The notes: generated from the sequence alone by a model not told the origin. A stretch of DNA of 64,000 nt from Callorhinus ursinus (GCF_003265705.1 NW_020312903.1:21744864-21808863), one strand, 5' to 3'. Positions 1 to 11,429 are shown, counted from the first letter of the stretch. Made by a program: numbers and translations.

Positions 1-322
1 AATAAGTCAGTCAGAGAAAGACAATTATCATATGTTCTCACTGATATGTGGAATTTGAGAAACAAGGCAGAGGATCATAGGGCAAGGGAGGGAAAAATGA
101 AACAAGACAAAACCAGAGAGGGAGACAAACCATAAGAGACTCTTAATTTCAGGAAACAAACTTGAGGGTTGCTGGAGTGGAGGGGGTGGGAGGGATGGGG
201 TGGCTGGGTGACGGACATTAGGGAGGATATGTGCTATGGTGAGCACTGTGAATTGTGTAAGACTGATGAATCATAGACCTGTACCCCTGAAATAAATAAT
301 ACATTATATGTTAATTAAAAAA
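1..322 (+). mobile_element. L1 retrotransposon 3' UTR end, 5' part outside window
   Basis: Sense-strand 3' end of a carnivore-type L1. It shows the characteristic run of TGTGGAATTTGAGAAACA, then GGGTTGCTGGAGTGG with a G-rich tract, GTGAGCACTGTGAATTGTG, GATGAATCATAGACC, and finally TTAATTAAAAAA at the tail. No ORF2 is left in the window. The G-rich tract at 182-200 is typical of L1 3' UTRs. Subfamily not assigned. Confidence 0.85.
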
Positions 323-533
323 TGTTCTCATGTTCTTAACTGATCACAGAGCGTGCACATGCAGACAAACATGTTACTATGTTTTTTATATTTATATATT
401 TATATTCAGAATGTATTTATATTTAGTATGCATCTGTGTGTTATATATGTGTTTGTTATGTAAAGTAAAATATACCACCGAAATTATACATATTTGGCTA
501 GTGTTGTGAAGGCAGCAATAGGGAGCTATTATT
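323..533. other. AT-rich spacer, nothing recognised
   Basis: AT-rich sequence between the L1 tail and the first SINE target-site duplication. It contains runs of TATTTATAT but no gene or repeat that I can name. Confidence 0.5.
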
Positions 534-544
534 AAGAATGAAAG

Positions 545-752
545 GTAAGGGTGCCTGGGTGGTTCAGTCTGTTAAGTGTCTGTCTTTGGCTCAGGTCATG
601 ATCCCAGGGTCCTGGGATCAAGTCCTGCATCGGGCTCCCTGCTCAGCAGAGAGTCTGCTTCTCCCTCTGCCCAACCCCTCCCCACTGCTCGGGCTCGCTT
701 GCTCTCTCTCTCTCTCTCTCAAAAAATAAATAAATAAATAAAATTTAAAAAA
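545..752 (+). mobile_element. Can-SINE (tRNA-derived), with target-site duplication
   Basis: Full-length carnivore SINE. The tRNA-like head GGGTGCCTGGGTGGTTCAG carries the pol III A box, and GGGATCAAGTCC is the B-box region. A CT-rich segment, a (TAAA)n stretch and an A tail follow. It is flanked by a perfect 11-bp duplication AAGAATGAAAG at 534-544 and 753-763, so both ends are certain. Confidence 0.95.
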
Positions 753-870
753 AAGAATGAAAGATAAAGTCAAGGAAGGTCTCTCTTCCTAACTCTAAAA
801 ACTCTAAAAACCATGAACCATCTAAAGAGTAGATGCTGAATGATCTGGGCAGATGAAATAATATGAAGAG

Positions 871-1315
871 TGTAGTGGGTTAAATGGTGTCCCCCTAAAT
901 TCATGTCTACCCAGAACCTTAGAATGTGACCTTATTTAAAAAACAGATCTTAAGATCAAATCATCCTGGATTTAAGATGGGCTCTAAATCCAATGACAAG
1001 TATCTTTATACGAAGATGAAAGGACACTGAGAAGCACACCAAGGAGAACACCATGTGAAACTGGAGACAGATTGCAATCATGCATCTACATACCAGTGAA
1101 TGCCAAGGATTCCTGATAGCCAACAGGCTGGAAAGAAGCATGGAACAGATTCTCCCTCAGAGTTTATACAAATAAAAAAAAAACAAAAAACCAAAACTGC
1201 CCAACAACTTGATTTCAGACTCCTGGCATCCAGAACTAAAAAAAGAATAAACATCTATTATTTTAGGCTAACAAGTTGTGGTAATTTATTACAGCACCCT
1301 TAGGAAACTAAGACA
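871..1315 (+). mobile_element. MLT1-like solo LTR (ERVL-MaLR)
   Basis: About 445 bp from TGTAGTGGGTTAAATGG to GGAAACTAAGACA, so it has TG...CA ends. Internal blocks follow the MLT1 pattern: GTCCCCCTAAATTCATG, AGAATGTGACCTTATTT, GGGCTCTAAATCCAATGAC, CACCATGTGAA, CTTGATTTCAGACTCCTGG and an AATAAA near 1245. An A-rich insertion lies near 1170-1190. The adjoining sequence is not retroviral. Old copy with many substitutions; no clear 5-bp target duplication. Confidence 0.8.
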
Positions 1316-1329
1316 AGGTGCACAGGACT

Positions 1330-2080
1330 TAAACATGACTGAAATTTAGTGAGCTACAGGAAAGTGATGTTAAATTAAACTTTCCCTGCAGCCAGATCAT
1401 GTTGGGTCTTATAGGAGTTTGGGTTTTTTTCAAGTGTTATGGGAAGTCATAGGAGAGTTTTATGTGAGGGAATTACATGGTCACATTTATGTGTTAAAAA
1501 TATTATGTTGGGTGCTCTTAAAAAATGAGTGGAGTAAGACAAGAATTGAAGCAGGAAGCATGACGGTATGAGACCAGGGAAGAGGTGATGGAAGTCTGAT
1601 TGAAGTTGGTGGTGACAGAGAAGTGAACTGGGCTGAGGTGTATTTTGAAGTTGCAATTGATGACTTGCTGATGGATTGGGTGTAAGTGTTGCAAAAAATT
1701 AAAAATGCCTGTTTAAGTTTTGGGCTGAGCTACTAGAGAGATGATCGTGGCATTTACTGAAAACAAGGAGCACAAAGAAGAGAAAAATTTGTGGGGAGGG
1801 AAGGAGGAGAATGTGATTTAGCTTGACAGGTCTGAGTTGTTTATATGGATGGAGATTTAAATTTCAGGGATGAGAGTATGTAAATAATATTTAAAGGGAT
1901 GGAAATAGTTAAGATCATCCAGGGAAGGAGTGTAGAAAGAGAGGAGAGAGTAGTCCAAGCCAATACTGAAGCAAATTAGAAGAAAAGTATGGACATTAAA
2001 TAAGAGTTTCCTGGTCAAAAACTTGAGTGTTAAAGAGGAAGAGAGATTAAGTGGGGAGCCAAGTTCTAGAGTCTCACTAT
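1330..2080 (-). mobile_element. LINE2 (L2) fragment, antisense
   Basis: Diverged antisense L2. Landmarks in order: CCAGATCATGTTGGGTCTTA, GGGAAGTCATAGGAGAGTTT, ATTACATGGTCACATTT, GACTTGCTGATGGATTGGGT, GGGCTGAGCTACTAGAGAG, GCATTTACTGA and GGAAGGAGTGTAGAAAGAG. These match the reverse complement of the middle and 3' part of L2 as I remember it. ORFs here are by-products of the repeat. Confidence 0.6.
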
Positions 2081-2224
2081 AGTAGAGTAGATACAACATT
2101 TATTTTTATGTAAAGGAGGGATTTATGAGTCAAATGATTTGGAGTTCAGGACTTTTTGCCTAACATCTTGAGAAAAAGTTTTGTTCATACATATGGCTGG
2201 GCAGTTAGTCTAGTTTTAGACTCA

Positions 2225-2375
2225 TAGGGATATAGAACTAAAATGGACCTTACAAACTGTCTAGAAGTATACCTTTATTAAAAATAAGGGAATCAAGACT
2301 CAGAAAGGCAAAAACAAACAAAAAACAAAAAATCAAACTTGCCCATGGTCCTATCTTGGCAGAAATGGAACTGGC
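2225..2375 (-). repeat. MIR-like SINE remnant, antisense
   Basis: Weak similarity to a MIR in reverse: ATGGACCTTACAAACTGTCTAG, then AAATAAGGGAATCAAGACTCAG, CTTGCCCATGGTC and GGCAGAAATGGAACTGG. The order is as expected for MIR (tail to head), interrupted by an A/C-rich insertion. Confidence 0.45.
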
Positions 2376-2381
2376 TTTTTT

Positions 2382-2399
2382 GGGGGGGTGGGGGAGGGC
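2382..2399 (+). repeat. G-rich run
   Basis: A G7-T-G5-A-G3 tract next to the MIR remnant. It could fold as a quadruplex only if the first run is split; probably a polymorphic low-complexity tract. Confidence 0.5.
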
Positions 2400-2559
2400 A
2401 ATCAGAACTGCACTGTGGAAACTTCTCTTTAGAATTAATCACAAGGGAATGCTGTCATTCGGAAGGCAACAATAGATTCTAGTTTCACTGAGGGAAAGAA
2501 CAAAAGAAAATATTTATTATATACTGTGGTTATATAAGTCGTAATAAAGGACCTTAGGG

Positions 2560-2715
2560 CTTAATCCTAATTTTATCACTTTAATAAGCACTTTGATTTT
2601 TCTCAAGCTACATATTCTCACAGAGCATCAGTTTTCTCATCTGTAAGGTTAAACCTGCATTTCACAAATGACTGTTATGTGAGGACTCATGATAATTCTT
2701 TAGTAACTAATTAAA
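2560..2715 (+). repeat. MIR SINE, sense
   Basis: Contains TTTTCTCAAGCTACATATTC, CAGTTTTCTCATCTGTAAGG and TGTGAGGACTCATGATAATT in MIR order. Old, diverged. Confidence 0.65.
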
Positions 2716-3189
2716 ATTCTCAGTCTCTTGTAGCCTTCAATCATAATGCCATTAAAATAGTACAATTTTGACTCACCTTGGAAGCTGGTCTTGACAAGAA
2801 GAACCAAGTAGAAGAAAGAGGGAAGTAGTAATGAAAATAAAGAAAAAATAACAGCAGCATTTTAAAATTCTGGCCATGTACATGTAATACTGATACATTG
2901 GCCTTTAACTCTTTTTCCAGTAAGGTTTTTTGAAAAAATGTTACAGACTTCCCCTGCAGCAAGAATAAATCTTCTCTACCTTCCATCTTAATAGATTACT
3001 TTTCTCCCCATCTCTAATGGTTTTCACCAGTAGTATCACTCTCCTTACTCTTTTAGCACCTTGGGGATCTTTAACCTTCAAACAGTCCTTTTTCCTCCAG
3101 CAGTCTCCTCCTTTCCACTGACCCCGCTTTCTCTAATAGTCACTGTGCTTAAAACCATTCTATAGGATGATCCTGTTCTCTCTGGTTTG
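2716..3189. other. Single-copy DNA, no gene seen
   Basis: No known repeat or exon recognised. The small ORF on the minus strand (2741-2986) has no recognisable domain, and there are no splice signals that would make it an exon. Confidence 0.4.
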
Positions 3190-3790
3190 GGTCTTCTATA
3201 CAACCAGATTCAAACTACATTATGCTTCCTGCTATAATTTCTCAGCCACATTCTCTCCTTCATTTTCTGTGAAATTATTTCTATTCCCAAACTATAACAG
3301 AATGTTGAAAATTATATTTGGAGCTGTAGTAATTGAATCCACTGACCTAATTTCATTCTTCATTTCCCTTGCTCTCTCTGTAGCATCTGATACTGCTCTG
3401 TCCCTGCCTTGAAAGACTCCTCTTCTGTCTCCCACTGCAACCAAGTGAACATGCCCTAAAATTCAGTCCTTAGTCATATGCTTCTCTCTGTACATACGTA
3501 CATTTTTATAGTGGTTAGCTTCCACTATACACAGCTAAATCTAAAATCTCTGGCTCTAGACCTAAAGTCTCTTTTGATCTCTAATCTTCCACTTACAATT
3601 AAAGAGGAAAAAAACTTATTTAAGGAATATTACAGGGGTTTCTAAACTTGTTCCCTACCCATCATTCTTGATTACCAAATCTAGTTTTATCTTCCCAAAT
3701 TATATATTTGATTTCATTCTCCTGTTCAAGACTTTTTACTAATTCCTGTTGAGTATAGGTTATAAGCCTATACTTAGGTGGATTTGCTTC
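3190..3790 (+). mobile_element. L2-like fragment, sense, strongly diverged
   Basis: C/T-rich, exon-like text of the kind L2 leaves. Landmarks: CTCTCTCTGTAGCATCTGAT, TCAGTCCTTAGTCATATGC, TGGCTCTAGACCTAAAG and CTCCTGTTCAAGACTTTTTAC, the last resembling the L2 block for 'ctctgctcaaaaccct...'. Could also be another ancient repeat. Confidence 0.4.
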
Positions 3791-3819
3791 TTATGCATTG
3801 GGCGTCATAAGAGCCAGAA

Positions 3820-3951
3820 GACAAAAAAAAAGAAGAAGAAGAGGAAGAAGAGGAGGAAGGAAGGAAGGAAGAAAGGAAGGAAGGAAGGAAGGAAGGAAGG
3901 AAGGAAGGAAGGAAGGAAGGAAGGAAGGAAGGAAAGGAAGAAAGAAAGAAA
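3820..3951. repeat. (GAA)n / (GGAA)n microsatellite
   Basis: Starts A-rich and GAA/GGA-rich, then becomes a nearly pure GGAA tract (about 3854-3935), ending in GAAA units. The poly-Lys/Arg/Glu/Gly and poly-Ser ORFs on the two strands are translations of this repeat, not genes. Confidence 0.95.
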
Positions 3952-4029
3952 ATTATTTTTGAAAATCCCTTAGGAAGAAGCCATGGTAAAGACTGACAAC
4001 ACACTGATCAAGTCATCTAATATATTTAT

Positions 4030-6110
4030 TAAATTTATTTAGGTATAATATTTAAGGAGTAAAATTCACATTTTCAAAGTATACAGTTTGATTAGTTTTT
4101 AATCACCACCACAATCAAGATAGAGAACATTCCTGTTACCCTAAAATTTTCCCTGTGTCCCTTTGTGGTCACAACCCTCACTGACACTCACACCATGGCA
4201 GACACTGATCTGTCTGTGAGGATAATTTTGATATTTTTGGAATTTCTTATAAATGGAAACATACAGTGTGGCTACTTTCACTTAGCATAATAATTTTAAA
4301 ATTATTATATAGTTTTGCCTGTATCATTAGTATATTCTACTAAGTAGTATCCCATTGTATATTTATACCACAATTTGTTTATCCAGTTGTCAATTGATAG
4401 ACATTAGGGACATTTCTCGTTTCCAGCTAGTGTGAAGAAACCTGCTATGAATATTCAAATACATACTAATTTCTCTTGAGAAGTTACCTACAAGTGGGAT
4501 TTCTAGATTGTCTAATAAGTGATCCTTAATTTTATAAGAAACTAGCAAGCTGTTTCCCAAAGTAGCTTATCATTTTGCATCATCAACACAAGGTATGAGA
4601 ATTCTAATTGTTCCAACCTTCTTCACCAAAACTTGGTATCGTCAGTCCTTTTTATTTTTGTTACTCTAATGAATATATCATGGTATCTTGTTAGAGTTTT
4701 AGTTTTCATTTCTTGAGAAGTAATGATATTTAACATGCTGTCTAATGCTTTTTGGCCATTATACTTAATGGCTATATACCCATTAAAAGATTTTTTTTTT
4801 CCTGTAAAATTTTCAGAGTTCTTTACATAGTGAGGAAACAAGTCCATTATTAGATACATATTTTATAAATATTTTACAATCTGTTGCTTGTCTTTTCATT
4901 TGCTCCAAAAGTATCTTGCAAAAAGAAGATAATTTTAATTTTGATGCAGTCCAGTTTATCTTTTTTTTCTTTTATGATTTTGGGTCCTAAGAAATAAATA
5001 AAGGTAATAAAGATTTTTTCCTATAGTTTATATAGAAGTTTTACAGCTTTAGCTCTGACATTTAAGTCTGTGTTCCATGAATGGTTAGTTTTTGTGGATC
5101 CTGTGTCAGTGTTCAATTTTTCTCATGTGATATTCATTTGTTTCAGTTTCAGTGGTTGAAAAGACTATCATTTCTTCACGAAATTATGATCAAACCTTTA
5201 CCACAATAAATTCACCATATCTATTTTGCTCTGTTTTGGACTCCCTCTTCTTTTCCATTGATTAACAAGTCTGTCTTTTCCCAATACCACAGAGTCTTGA
5301 TTACTGTGGTTTTATACTAACCCGTGAAAGATTTACACTTTTGTTCTTATTTTGACTATTGTAGGTTTTCACATTTCCATGTACATTTTGGAATTAACTT
5401 GTCAAGTTCTACAGACAAGACAAGCAACAGTAAAACAACCTGCCCCAGTTTTATTGAGATTTCATTAAATCTGTAGATCAATTTTGGAAAATGGATATCT
5501 TACCAGCATTGAATCTTACAATCCATGAATATGAATGTCCCTCCATTTATTTATTTTTTTTAAAAAAATTATATCAGAAATTGGTTTAACATTTTAATTT
5601 CCGATTTTCTTTGAAGATATATAAAACTTAAAATTTATTTTTCTATAGTGACCTTATATTCTACTATCTTGCTCTACACACTTATTAGTTCTAGTTGCTC
5701 TCTATGTAGATGATTATATTTTGTGAAAATAAAGACAGACTTTATCTGGTTAGGACCCTCCAAAAAATGTTGAAAAGAAATAGTAAGGCTGGACAGCCTT
5801 TTCCTATTCCTGTTGTTAGGAGGAGTAACATCATTATTTTGTTATTAAGAAGGATATCAGCTCTAGGGTTTTCTTTTCTGTTTTGTTTTGTTTAATTTTT
5901 AGAACTTTTTTTCATTTCATATTAAAGAAATTCCTAGTTTTTAGGGACCATTTTAATTAATTTGATTTGTATTTTATTTAATTATTTTTCTTTCTGTTGA
6001 TTGAAAAAAATGGGTCCTTTTCTAGTGAATTGTATGAATTAATCTTAATTGTTGAACTAACCTTACTACTATATTATAATATGAAGTATTATACTTTTTA
6101 TATAATCCTG
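4030..6110 (-). mobile_element. Old L1 element (L1M type), antisense 3' UTR and ORF2 remnant
   Basis: Antisense L1. From left: 3' UTR blocks (AATCACCACCACAATCAAGA, TAAATGGAAACATACAGTG, TCCCATTGTATATTTATACC, TGTTTATCCAGTTGTCAATTG), then CTTGGTATCGTCAGTCC, TTTTAATTTTGATGCAGTCC, GTTGAAAAGACTATC, CTTGATTACTGTGG, TCTGTAGATCAATTTTGG and AATCCATGAATATGAATGTC. These are the reverse of L1 ORF2 up to its reverse-transcriptase region (about 5760-5850). Many stops and indels; inactive. The small ORFs here are shadows. Confidence 0.8.
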
Positions 6111-6119
6111 AATAAATAT

Positions 6120-6590
6120 ATTGTACCAGTTATAGGATTCTAGATCAAGATTTTATCCTTTCAGTAGAGATGTTTGCTTTATTGTCTACAGGCATTCATA
6201 GTTTCTGACAAGAAGTATCCTTTAATTTGTAATTATTTTTTCCTATATATACATATATAGTGTCTTTTTTTCTCCTGAAGATGCCTTCAAGATTTTCTCT
6301 TTATCTTTGATTTTTAGTATTTTTACTATGATTGCCTATTTGTGTTTTTCTTCTTATTTCTCTCTCCTGGAATTCTCAGAACTTCTTGAATATATAGTTT
6401 TTGTTCCCAATTGTTTTGGAAATTTTACGTGTATTTTAGACTGTTGGATACTGTCTTGCAGGTTTCGAAAGTTCAATTTGTTTTTCCATTCTTTTTTCGC
6501 TACATGTTTCAGTGTGGATAACTTCTATTTACCTATATTTTCAAGTTCGTTGATCCTCCACCGTATCTACTTTGCTACCAAGCCCGTTAA
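6120..6590 (-). mobile_element. Old L1-like repeat section, antisense (left part)
   Basis: AAGATTTTCTCTTTATCTTTG, CTCAGAACTTCTTGAATATA, TTTTTTCGCTACATGTTTCAG and TCAAGTTCGTTGATCCTCC match a dispersed mammalian repeat that I associate with antisense old L1 elements. It continues after the SINE at 6604-6788. Confidence 0.5.
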
Positions 6591-6603
6591 TCAAAATTTT
6601 TAA

Positions 6604-6790
6604 AGATTTTATTTACTTACTTGAGAAGGACAGAGAGTGCATGAGCAGGGGGAGGGGCAGAGGGAAAGGGAGAAGCAGACTTCCTGCTGAGTGGGGAGAC
6701 CCGATGTGGGGTTCTGTCCCAGGACCCTGAGATCATGACCTCAGCCGAAGTCAAATGCCTAACCAACTGAGCCACCCAGGCACCCCCATC
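6604..6790 (-). mobile_element. Can-SINE, antisense, inserted in L1-like repeat
   Basis: Antisense SINE: tail AAAGATTTTATTTACTTAC, body with GGGAGAAGCAGACTTCCTGC, head GAGCCACCCAGGCACCC. The flanking repeat TTAATCAAAATTTTTAA / TCAATCAAATTTTTAA (about 6587-6603 and 6789-6804) is the target-site duplication with small changes. It divides one L1-like block into two. Confidence 0.9.
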
Positions 6791-7620
6791 AATCAAATTT
6801 TTAATCTCTGATACCATGTTTTTAATTTCTGGCATTTCCATTGGATTCTTTTATTTATGGTTTCTGTGTTTATGGTGAAATTTCCTATTTTGTACATAAT
6901 ATCCACTTTTTAGAAACTGAATTTCCCAATATATCAATCATAGTTATTTTAAAGTTTCTAGCTGAAAAGTTCCATTGTTTGAACAACTTGGATTTCTGTA
7001 TCTGGTTCTGTCAAACTTTTTTTTTTCCTTTTTGTATGCCTTGCAATGAATTATTGATTGAATAACAGACATTGTGTGAAAATAAAAATAAACTGAGGTA
7101 AACAATATTTATGTCCATAAATTGTTTCCCCTCTTTATCAAGCCATTAATGTGGGGGCTGAGTCAATAGTTAGTGAAACTTGATTTGTTTCATTGCGACA
7201 AAGGCTTAAGTCCCCTAATTTTGAACTGTACCTATATTGTATTTTATGAGTTTTGGAATGCCAGATGGTTTGTTGAAGTGTTCCTGTTCTACCCTCAACC
7301 TCTGGAAAACACTATGTGCCTATCCTACAAGGGGGTGTGGAGAGAAAGCTCTGCATTCTTACATCTTCCCTAGCAAAAGATTGCAGTTGCTTGTTACTCA
7401 CTGCAAGGCTCATGGTAGGAGCCATGGAAGGGGGGACTGGGCCTTCACAGTTCTCCTCAAGTCTTGGTCTTAAGCTGGCTCTGAGCACCAAGACTGAGAA
7501 CTGGGTCTTTCTCCTTTTTCCTGCCCCTTCCTGAGTGAGAATTTTTCTATTCCTCCTCCAAGGTAGCTGACTGCCTTGATTTAGTAGGTGTTTCCACAAG
7601 TCAGTTTCTTGCCTTCCCTA
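6791..7620 (-). mobile_element. Old L1-like repeat section, antisense (right part)
   Basis: Continues the block left of the SINE: CTGGCATTTCCATTGGATTC, GTTATTTTAAAGTTTCTAG, then ATTGAATAACAGACATTGTG and AACTGAGGTAAAC. From about 7150 the match weakens and becomes CT/GC-richer. The overlapping ORFs at 7237-7599 on both strands have no recognisable domain. Confidence 0.4.
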
Positions 7621-7637
7621 CAATAGATCTCTTCTTT

Positions 7638-7821
7638 TTTTTTTTTTTAAGATTTTATTTATTCATTCATGAGAGACAGAGGGAGAGAGAGAGAGAGAGA
7701 AGCAGAGGGAGAAGCAGGCTCCCAAGGAGCAGGGAGCCTGATGCGGGACTCGATCCCAGGACCCTGGGATCATGACCTGAGCCGAAGGCAGACGCTTAAC
7801 CATCTGAGCCACCCAGGCGCC
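7638..7821 (-). mobile_element. Can-SINE, antisense, with 17-bp target-site duplication
   Basis: Poly-T tail, AAGATTTTATTTATTCATTC, a (GA)n run, GAAGCAGGCTCC, GATCCCAGGACCCTGGGATC and GAGCCACCCAGGCGCCC. Flanked by a perfect duplication CAATAGATCTCTTCTTT (7621-7637 and 7822-7838; the first C may belong to the SINE end). Little diverged, hence young. Confidence 0.95.
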
Positions 7822-7838
7822 CAATAGATCTCTTCTTT

Positions 7839-8400
7839 ATATCATTGCACATTCCTTGGATTGATAGGCTACTTGATTTTCCCCCAGTGGCAAATGGCTT
7901 TTTCTTACTGTTAGTGCATGTTAGAAGGGATGGATTTCTGTACTCCTGCTAGTGTCAGTTGCCTTTAGACTGGGAGCAAGAGGTGAGAAGGCTTCCCATG
8001 CCTTCCCTAGTGGCAGCCAACCTTTGCCTGGGACTAATGGAAGGGACTTTATAACTCCTGTAGACAGATGCCTTTTTTTTTTTTAATGAAAACAAGATCA
8101 GCTGTTGGATATTAGAAGGGTTCTTGCTCTTCTCCCAGTGGCGGATATCTTTTTCTTTTTTCATGCCTGTCCCCAAGCAGCAGCTGAGCTCATCTTGTTA
8201 AAGAGCAGGTAGTCCACAGGTGCAGACTCCCCTTGTACATGGAGCTCCCAGGATTCTGATGTCTCATGAGAGCCCAGACTAGGCTTTTAAGAATTTGTTA
8301 AAATGTGAGTTTACTTCTTCTCATTTCCTTTTATGGTTGCTTTTGTCTCCCATGTCCTGCCAATAATTAAACAGTTTGTGTATCCTGTTTGTCCTTAGAG
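7839..8400. other. Continuation of diverged repeat, no gene
   Basis: Contains two related phrases (TTTTCCCCCAGTGGCAAATGG near 7880 and CTTCTCCCAGTGGCGGATAT near 8130), suggesting an internal duplication of about 250 bp within an old repeat or LTR-like sequence. No coding feature. Confidence 0.35.
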
Positions 8401-9694
8401 GGGCTTATCAACCTTGGAAATTTGGTTCATCTGGATGCCTTGTATCCTCATCTTTCTGATTGTTAAAGAAAAAAAAATTATTATTGTCAGATCACCTGGT
8501 TATTCTTCATTGTTAGCATGGGAGCAATGTTATCTTAATACTTTCTTTATTATAAGTGGAAGTAGAACTCCTCATACAATTAATTTTATTCCAGTATTGA
8601 AGTATATTATTCTTGCTTTGGCTGATTACTAGATATACTCTTTGGCTTTTCCTGAAGAGTGATATGAACAAATAATAACATTTTGAACACTAAAATGGGC
8701 CTCAGGAAGGTGAGATGTAGTACTCTAAAATAATTGAGGGAATTGAGGACACTGAAGAAATAACAGATTCAAACTTCCTATCTCATACTTAGGGAATATA
8801 ATCCTTGAGAAATGGTGAATAAAATCACTATCATTATTCAACTTATTTTCTTCTTCTTTCTACATCTCACTCTCTGGTTTTCCTCCCTCTTTCCCCACTA
8901 GCTGAATTCAAGTTAATATAATGGCTTAGTATGTGAATCCTCTGTATTAGCTTAATATTAAAGGCTTTCCAGATAGTGTTCCCATACTATATTCTAGTTT
9001 TCTTCTCTTTCCAGGGAAGAACATCTATTCCAGACAAACGTTATCTTCTTCCTTCTTTCCTTTCACGTTTTCGCTTCTGAAAAGACTGCATTTTCCTATT
9101 CAGATTTTAACCTTGAATTTTTAAGACCTCTAAATTTTCAGTAACTGAATTGCTACTAAAACTTATTCGTACATTTAGCATTTTTTAAATAAAAGTCTAA
9201 CTTTAACCCAATAAGTGAAGTGGGATGATCAATAAACATAAATTTTAAATAACGCATGCATTTTCACGGCTCATTTCACCATTCATAATATGCTGAAGCC
9301 TGTATGATGTCTTTGAGCACTATGCAAATAAAAAACAAAACTGCTTTCTGTTGGAATTTTTAAATAAAGAGCACCACCTTGTGGGAATATATATTTATAT
9401 GAAATGGAAGACAGGAATAGTAAAGGGATAATAACTCATTTTTAAAATACCTGTAATTTATGCTATTCTAAATTATTAGTGTGAAAAGAAAACATCATAC
9501 TTTTTCCTAAGGAAGATTAAAAGATAGCAAGAGAGAATTAGAAGATTTTTATTGTGTAATCAAATGTCAGGTTTTTTTCCTATTCTATGAATCAATATTT
9601 TAATTTCATTTATCATTAATTGCTAATGATTCCTCTTATATAAATGTTCTTCTAGAACTGATTTTTAGCGTAAGATGATAAATATTGTTATAAG
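8401..9694. other. Single-copy AT-rich DNA
   Basis: No repeat or exon recognised, apart from a CTCF-like motif at 9368-9385. Short ORF 8414-8632 has no recognisable domain. Confidence 0.4.
9368..9385 (-). promoter_or_regulatory. Possible CTCF-like motif
   Basis: AGCACCACCTTGTGGG read on the minus strand is CCCACAAGGTGGTGCT, which resembles the CTCF core CCACnAGGnGGCGCT but with weak central positions. Motif resemblance only. Confidence 0.25.
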
Positions 9695-9800
9695 GAACTA
9701 TTAAGATGATCTAATCCAAAAAAGCCTTACTTTAAAAATAAGAAAACCAAAATTGAGGGAGTGTATTTAGTGCATTCATTAGGTATCAATGGTGGGATAG
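9695..9800 (-). repeat. MIR-like remnant, antisense
   Basis: GATGATCTAATCCAAAAAAG and AAATAAGAAAACCAAAATTGAG follow the frequent MIR-type order of 'gatcatctagtccaa' then 'aaactgaggc'. Weak. Confidence 0.35.
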
Positions 9801-10272
9801 GTATGTTCATGGAAACATCATTGCTGTTTGCCTGACAGGTTTTGATCAGTTAGCAGAAATTAGAACATAGTAATGTTTCATTGACCTCTGCTGAGAAAAT
9901 AGATTATAATAAAACAGTACATAATATATAATACACTATTGTCTGCTTAAAATAGTTATTATTTTTCTAGAATCTTTCTATGGTGCTTTGTTCTTATTTC
10001 TTTTTTAACAGCAAATAGTGCATCTATTGTTTCATGGAACTTAATTTGTAAAAACTTAACATTTTTATGGATTAAAGTGTTGCTGGTTCTTTTAAAAGTT
10101 CTACATTTGGCATTGTTTCATTTCAGCTTACTTTCAAAGATTGGACTAAAGTGTATTGATATTCTTCTTAAAAAGAGGAACCCAGAACTAGAAAGTAGTT
10201 CTCCCCACAAATATAAAAAACAAACATATATGTTTCCTCATCTTAGAAACTCAAACACTGGTCTTATGCTTT
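9801..10272. other. Single-copy AT-rich DNA
   Basis: Nothing recognised. The small ORF 10077-10274 has no known domain. Confidence 0.4.
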
Positions 10273-10287
10273 AGAACTTCAAATTAC

Positions 10288-10481
10288 TGGGGCGCCTGGG
10301 TGGCTCAGTCTGTTAGGTATCTGGCTTTGGCTCGGGTCATGATCCCAGGGTCCTGGGATCAAGCCCCACATTGGGCTCTCTGCTTTTGGAGGAGTCTGCT
10401 TCTCCCTCTCCTCCTGCTCTGCCTGTTTGTGCTTTCTCTCTTGCTCTCTGTCAAATAGATAAAATCTTAAAAAAAAAAAAA
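10288..10481 (+). mobile_element. Can-SINE, sense, with 15-bp target-site duplication
   Basis: Head GGGGCGCCTGGGTGGCTCAG, B-box region GGGATCAAGCCCC, CT-rich 3' part, A tail. Perfect duplication AGAACTTCAAATTAC at 10273-10287 and 10482-10496. Confidence 0.95.
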
Positions 10482-10496
10482 AGAACTTCAAATTAC

Positions 10497-11429
10497 CTTA
10501 CTACTTTTTGATATCAAGTCATAATCATTCTTCCATGTTGAAATTGCAGAAGAATAAAATGTAGGTTTTTTTGTTTATTGTTTAATTATTATTGTTTAAA
10601 CATGGAATTTTGTTAAGCCAGGTTTTGCCCTGTTGTAACTTGTGTGAGTTGGGCAAATATTTCTAACGAGTTTAAGCAGTCTGGCTTTGATTCTTGCAGT
10701 TTGTTGGAATCTTTATGAATCCTGATTCTGTTCTTTGGTTCTTATTTCTCTCATTTTGAGTGATAAATATAATTTATTTATAAATATATTTTTGAGTCTT
10801 CATATACAATAACAACAGTGAACTAGAAAAGATCAGTTAGACTTGAGGCTTGCTTCTGGTAATCTACATTCAGGTGATTCCCAGTACAGTTATTTGTTCT
10901 GTTAAGAAACCTTCTCACTACATCATCCAACTTGTACGTACTCATCTTTTCTCCAGGAGCCTTGACTTAGATGATCATGCCCACCAAACTTGTTGGGCTG
11001 TAGCAATATTTCTCTCTCTAGTCTTATAATCAAATGTAATTCAAATAAATCTGTTTGTAACTATTTTCATTCATAATTTATTGCATCTAACAAAGCGTGA
11101 CTCTGAAGAACCAGATTGCATACGCTTACGAGGCATGATTTCCAGAAGTCATTACATAGGGTGATTTATAGAAGCTGTAGGACACGAGTCTTTGAAAGTA
11201 TTTTAGTGGTTTAGGGGTCTTTGATGTTTATGTTTCAGTTCTCAGAAGTCTTCTTTATGGTGTATTTATTGGAAACCTATCCTTCAGAGAGATGACATGT
11301 GACAAATTATTTTGAGTAAATTTCAAATAATAATCCTTTTGCTTTTTAAGCCAATCTGAATAGAGTATTTGAATGATAGCATATTATATTTTTATAAGAT
11401 ATTTTAAATAATTTGGATATGTATGTTGT
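10497..11429. other. Single-copy AT-rich DNA
   Basis: No exon, repeat or RNA gene recognised. Confidence 0.4.

Noticed and set aside
3749..4004. Lys/Gly/Arg-rich and Ser/Phe-rich ORFs on opposite strands
   Set aside because: Translations of the (GGAA)n microsatellite.
7237..7599. Overlapping ORFs of 72-95 codons on both strands
   Set aside because: They shadow one another in a diverged repeat, with no domain and no exon signals.
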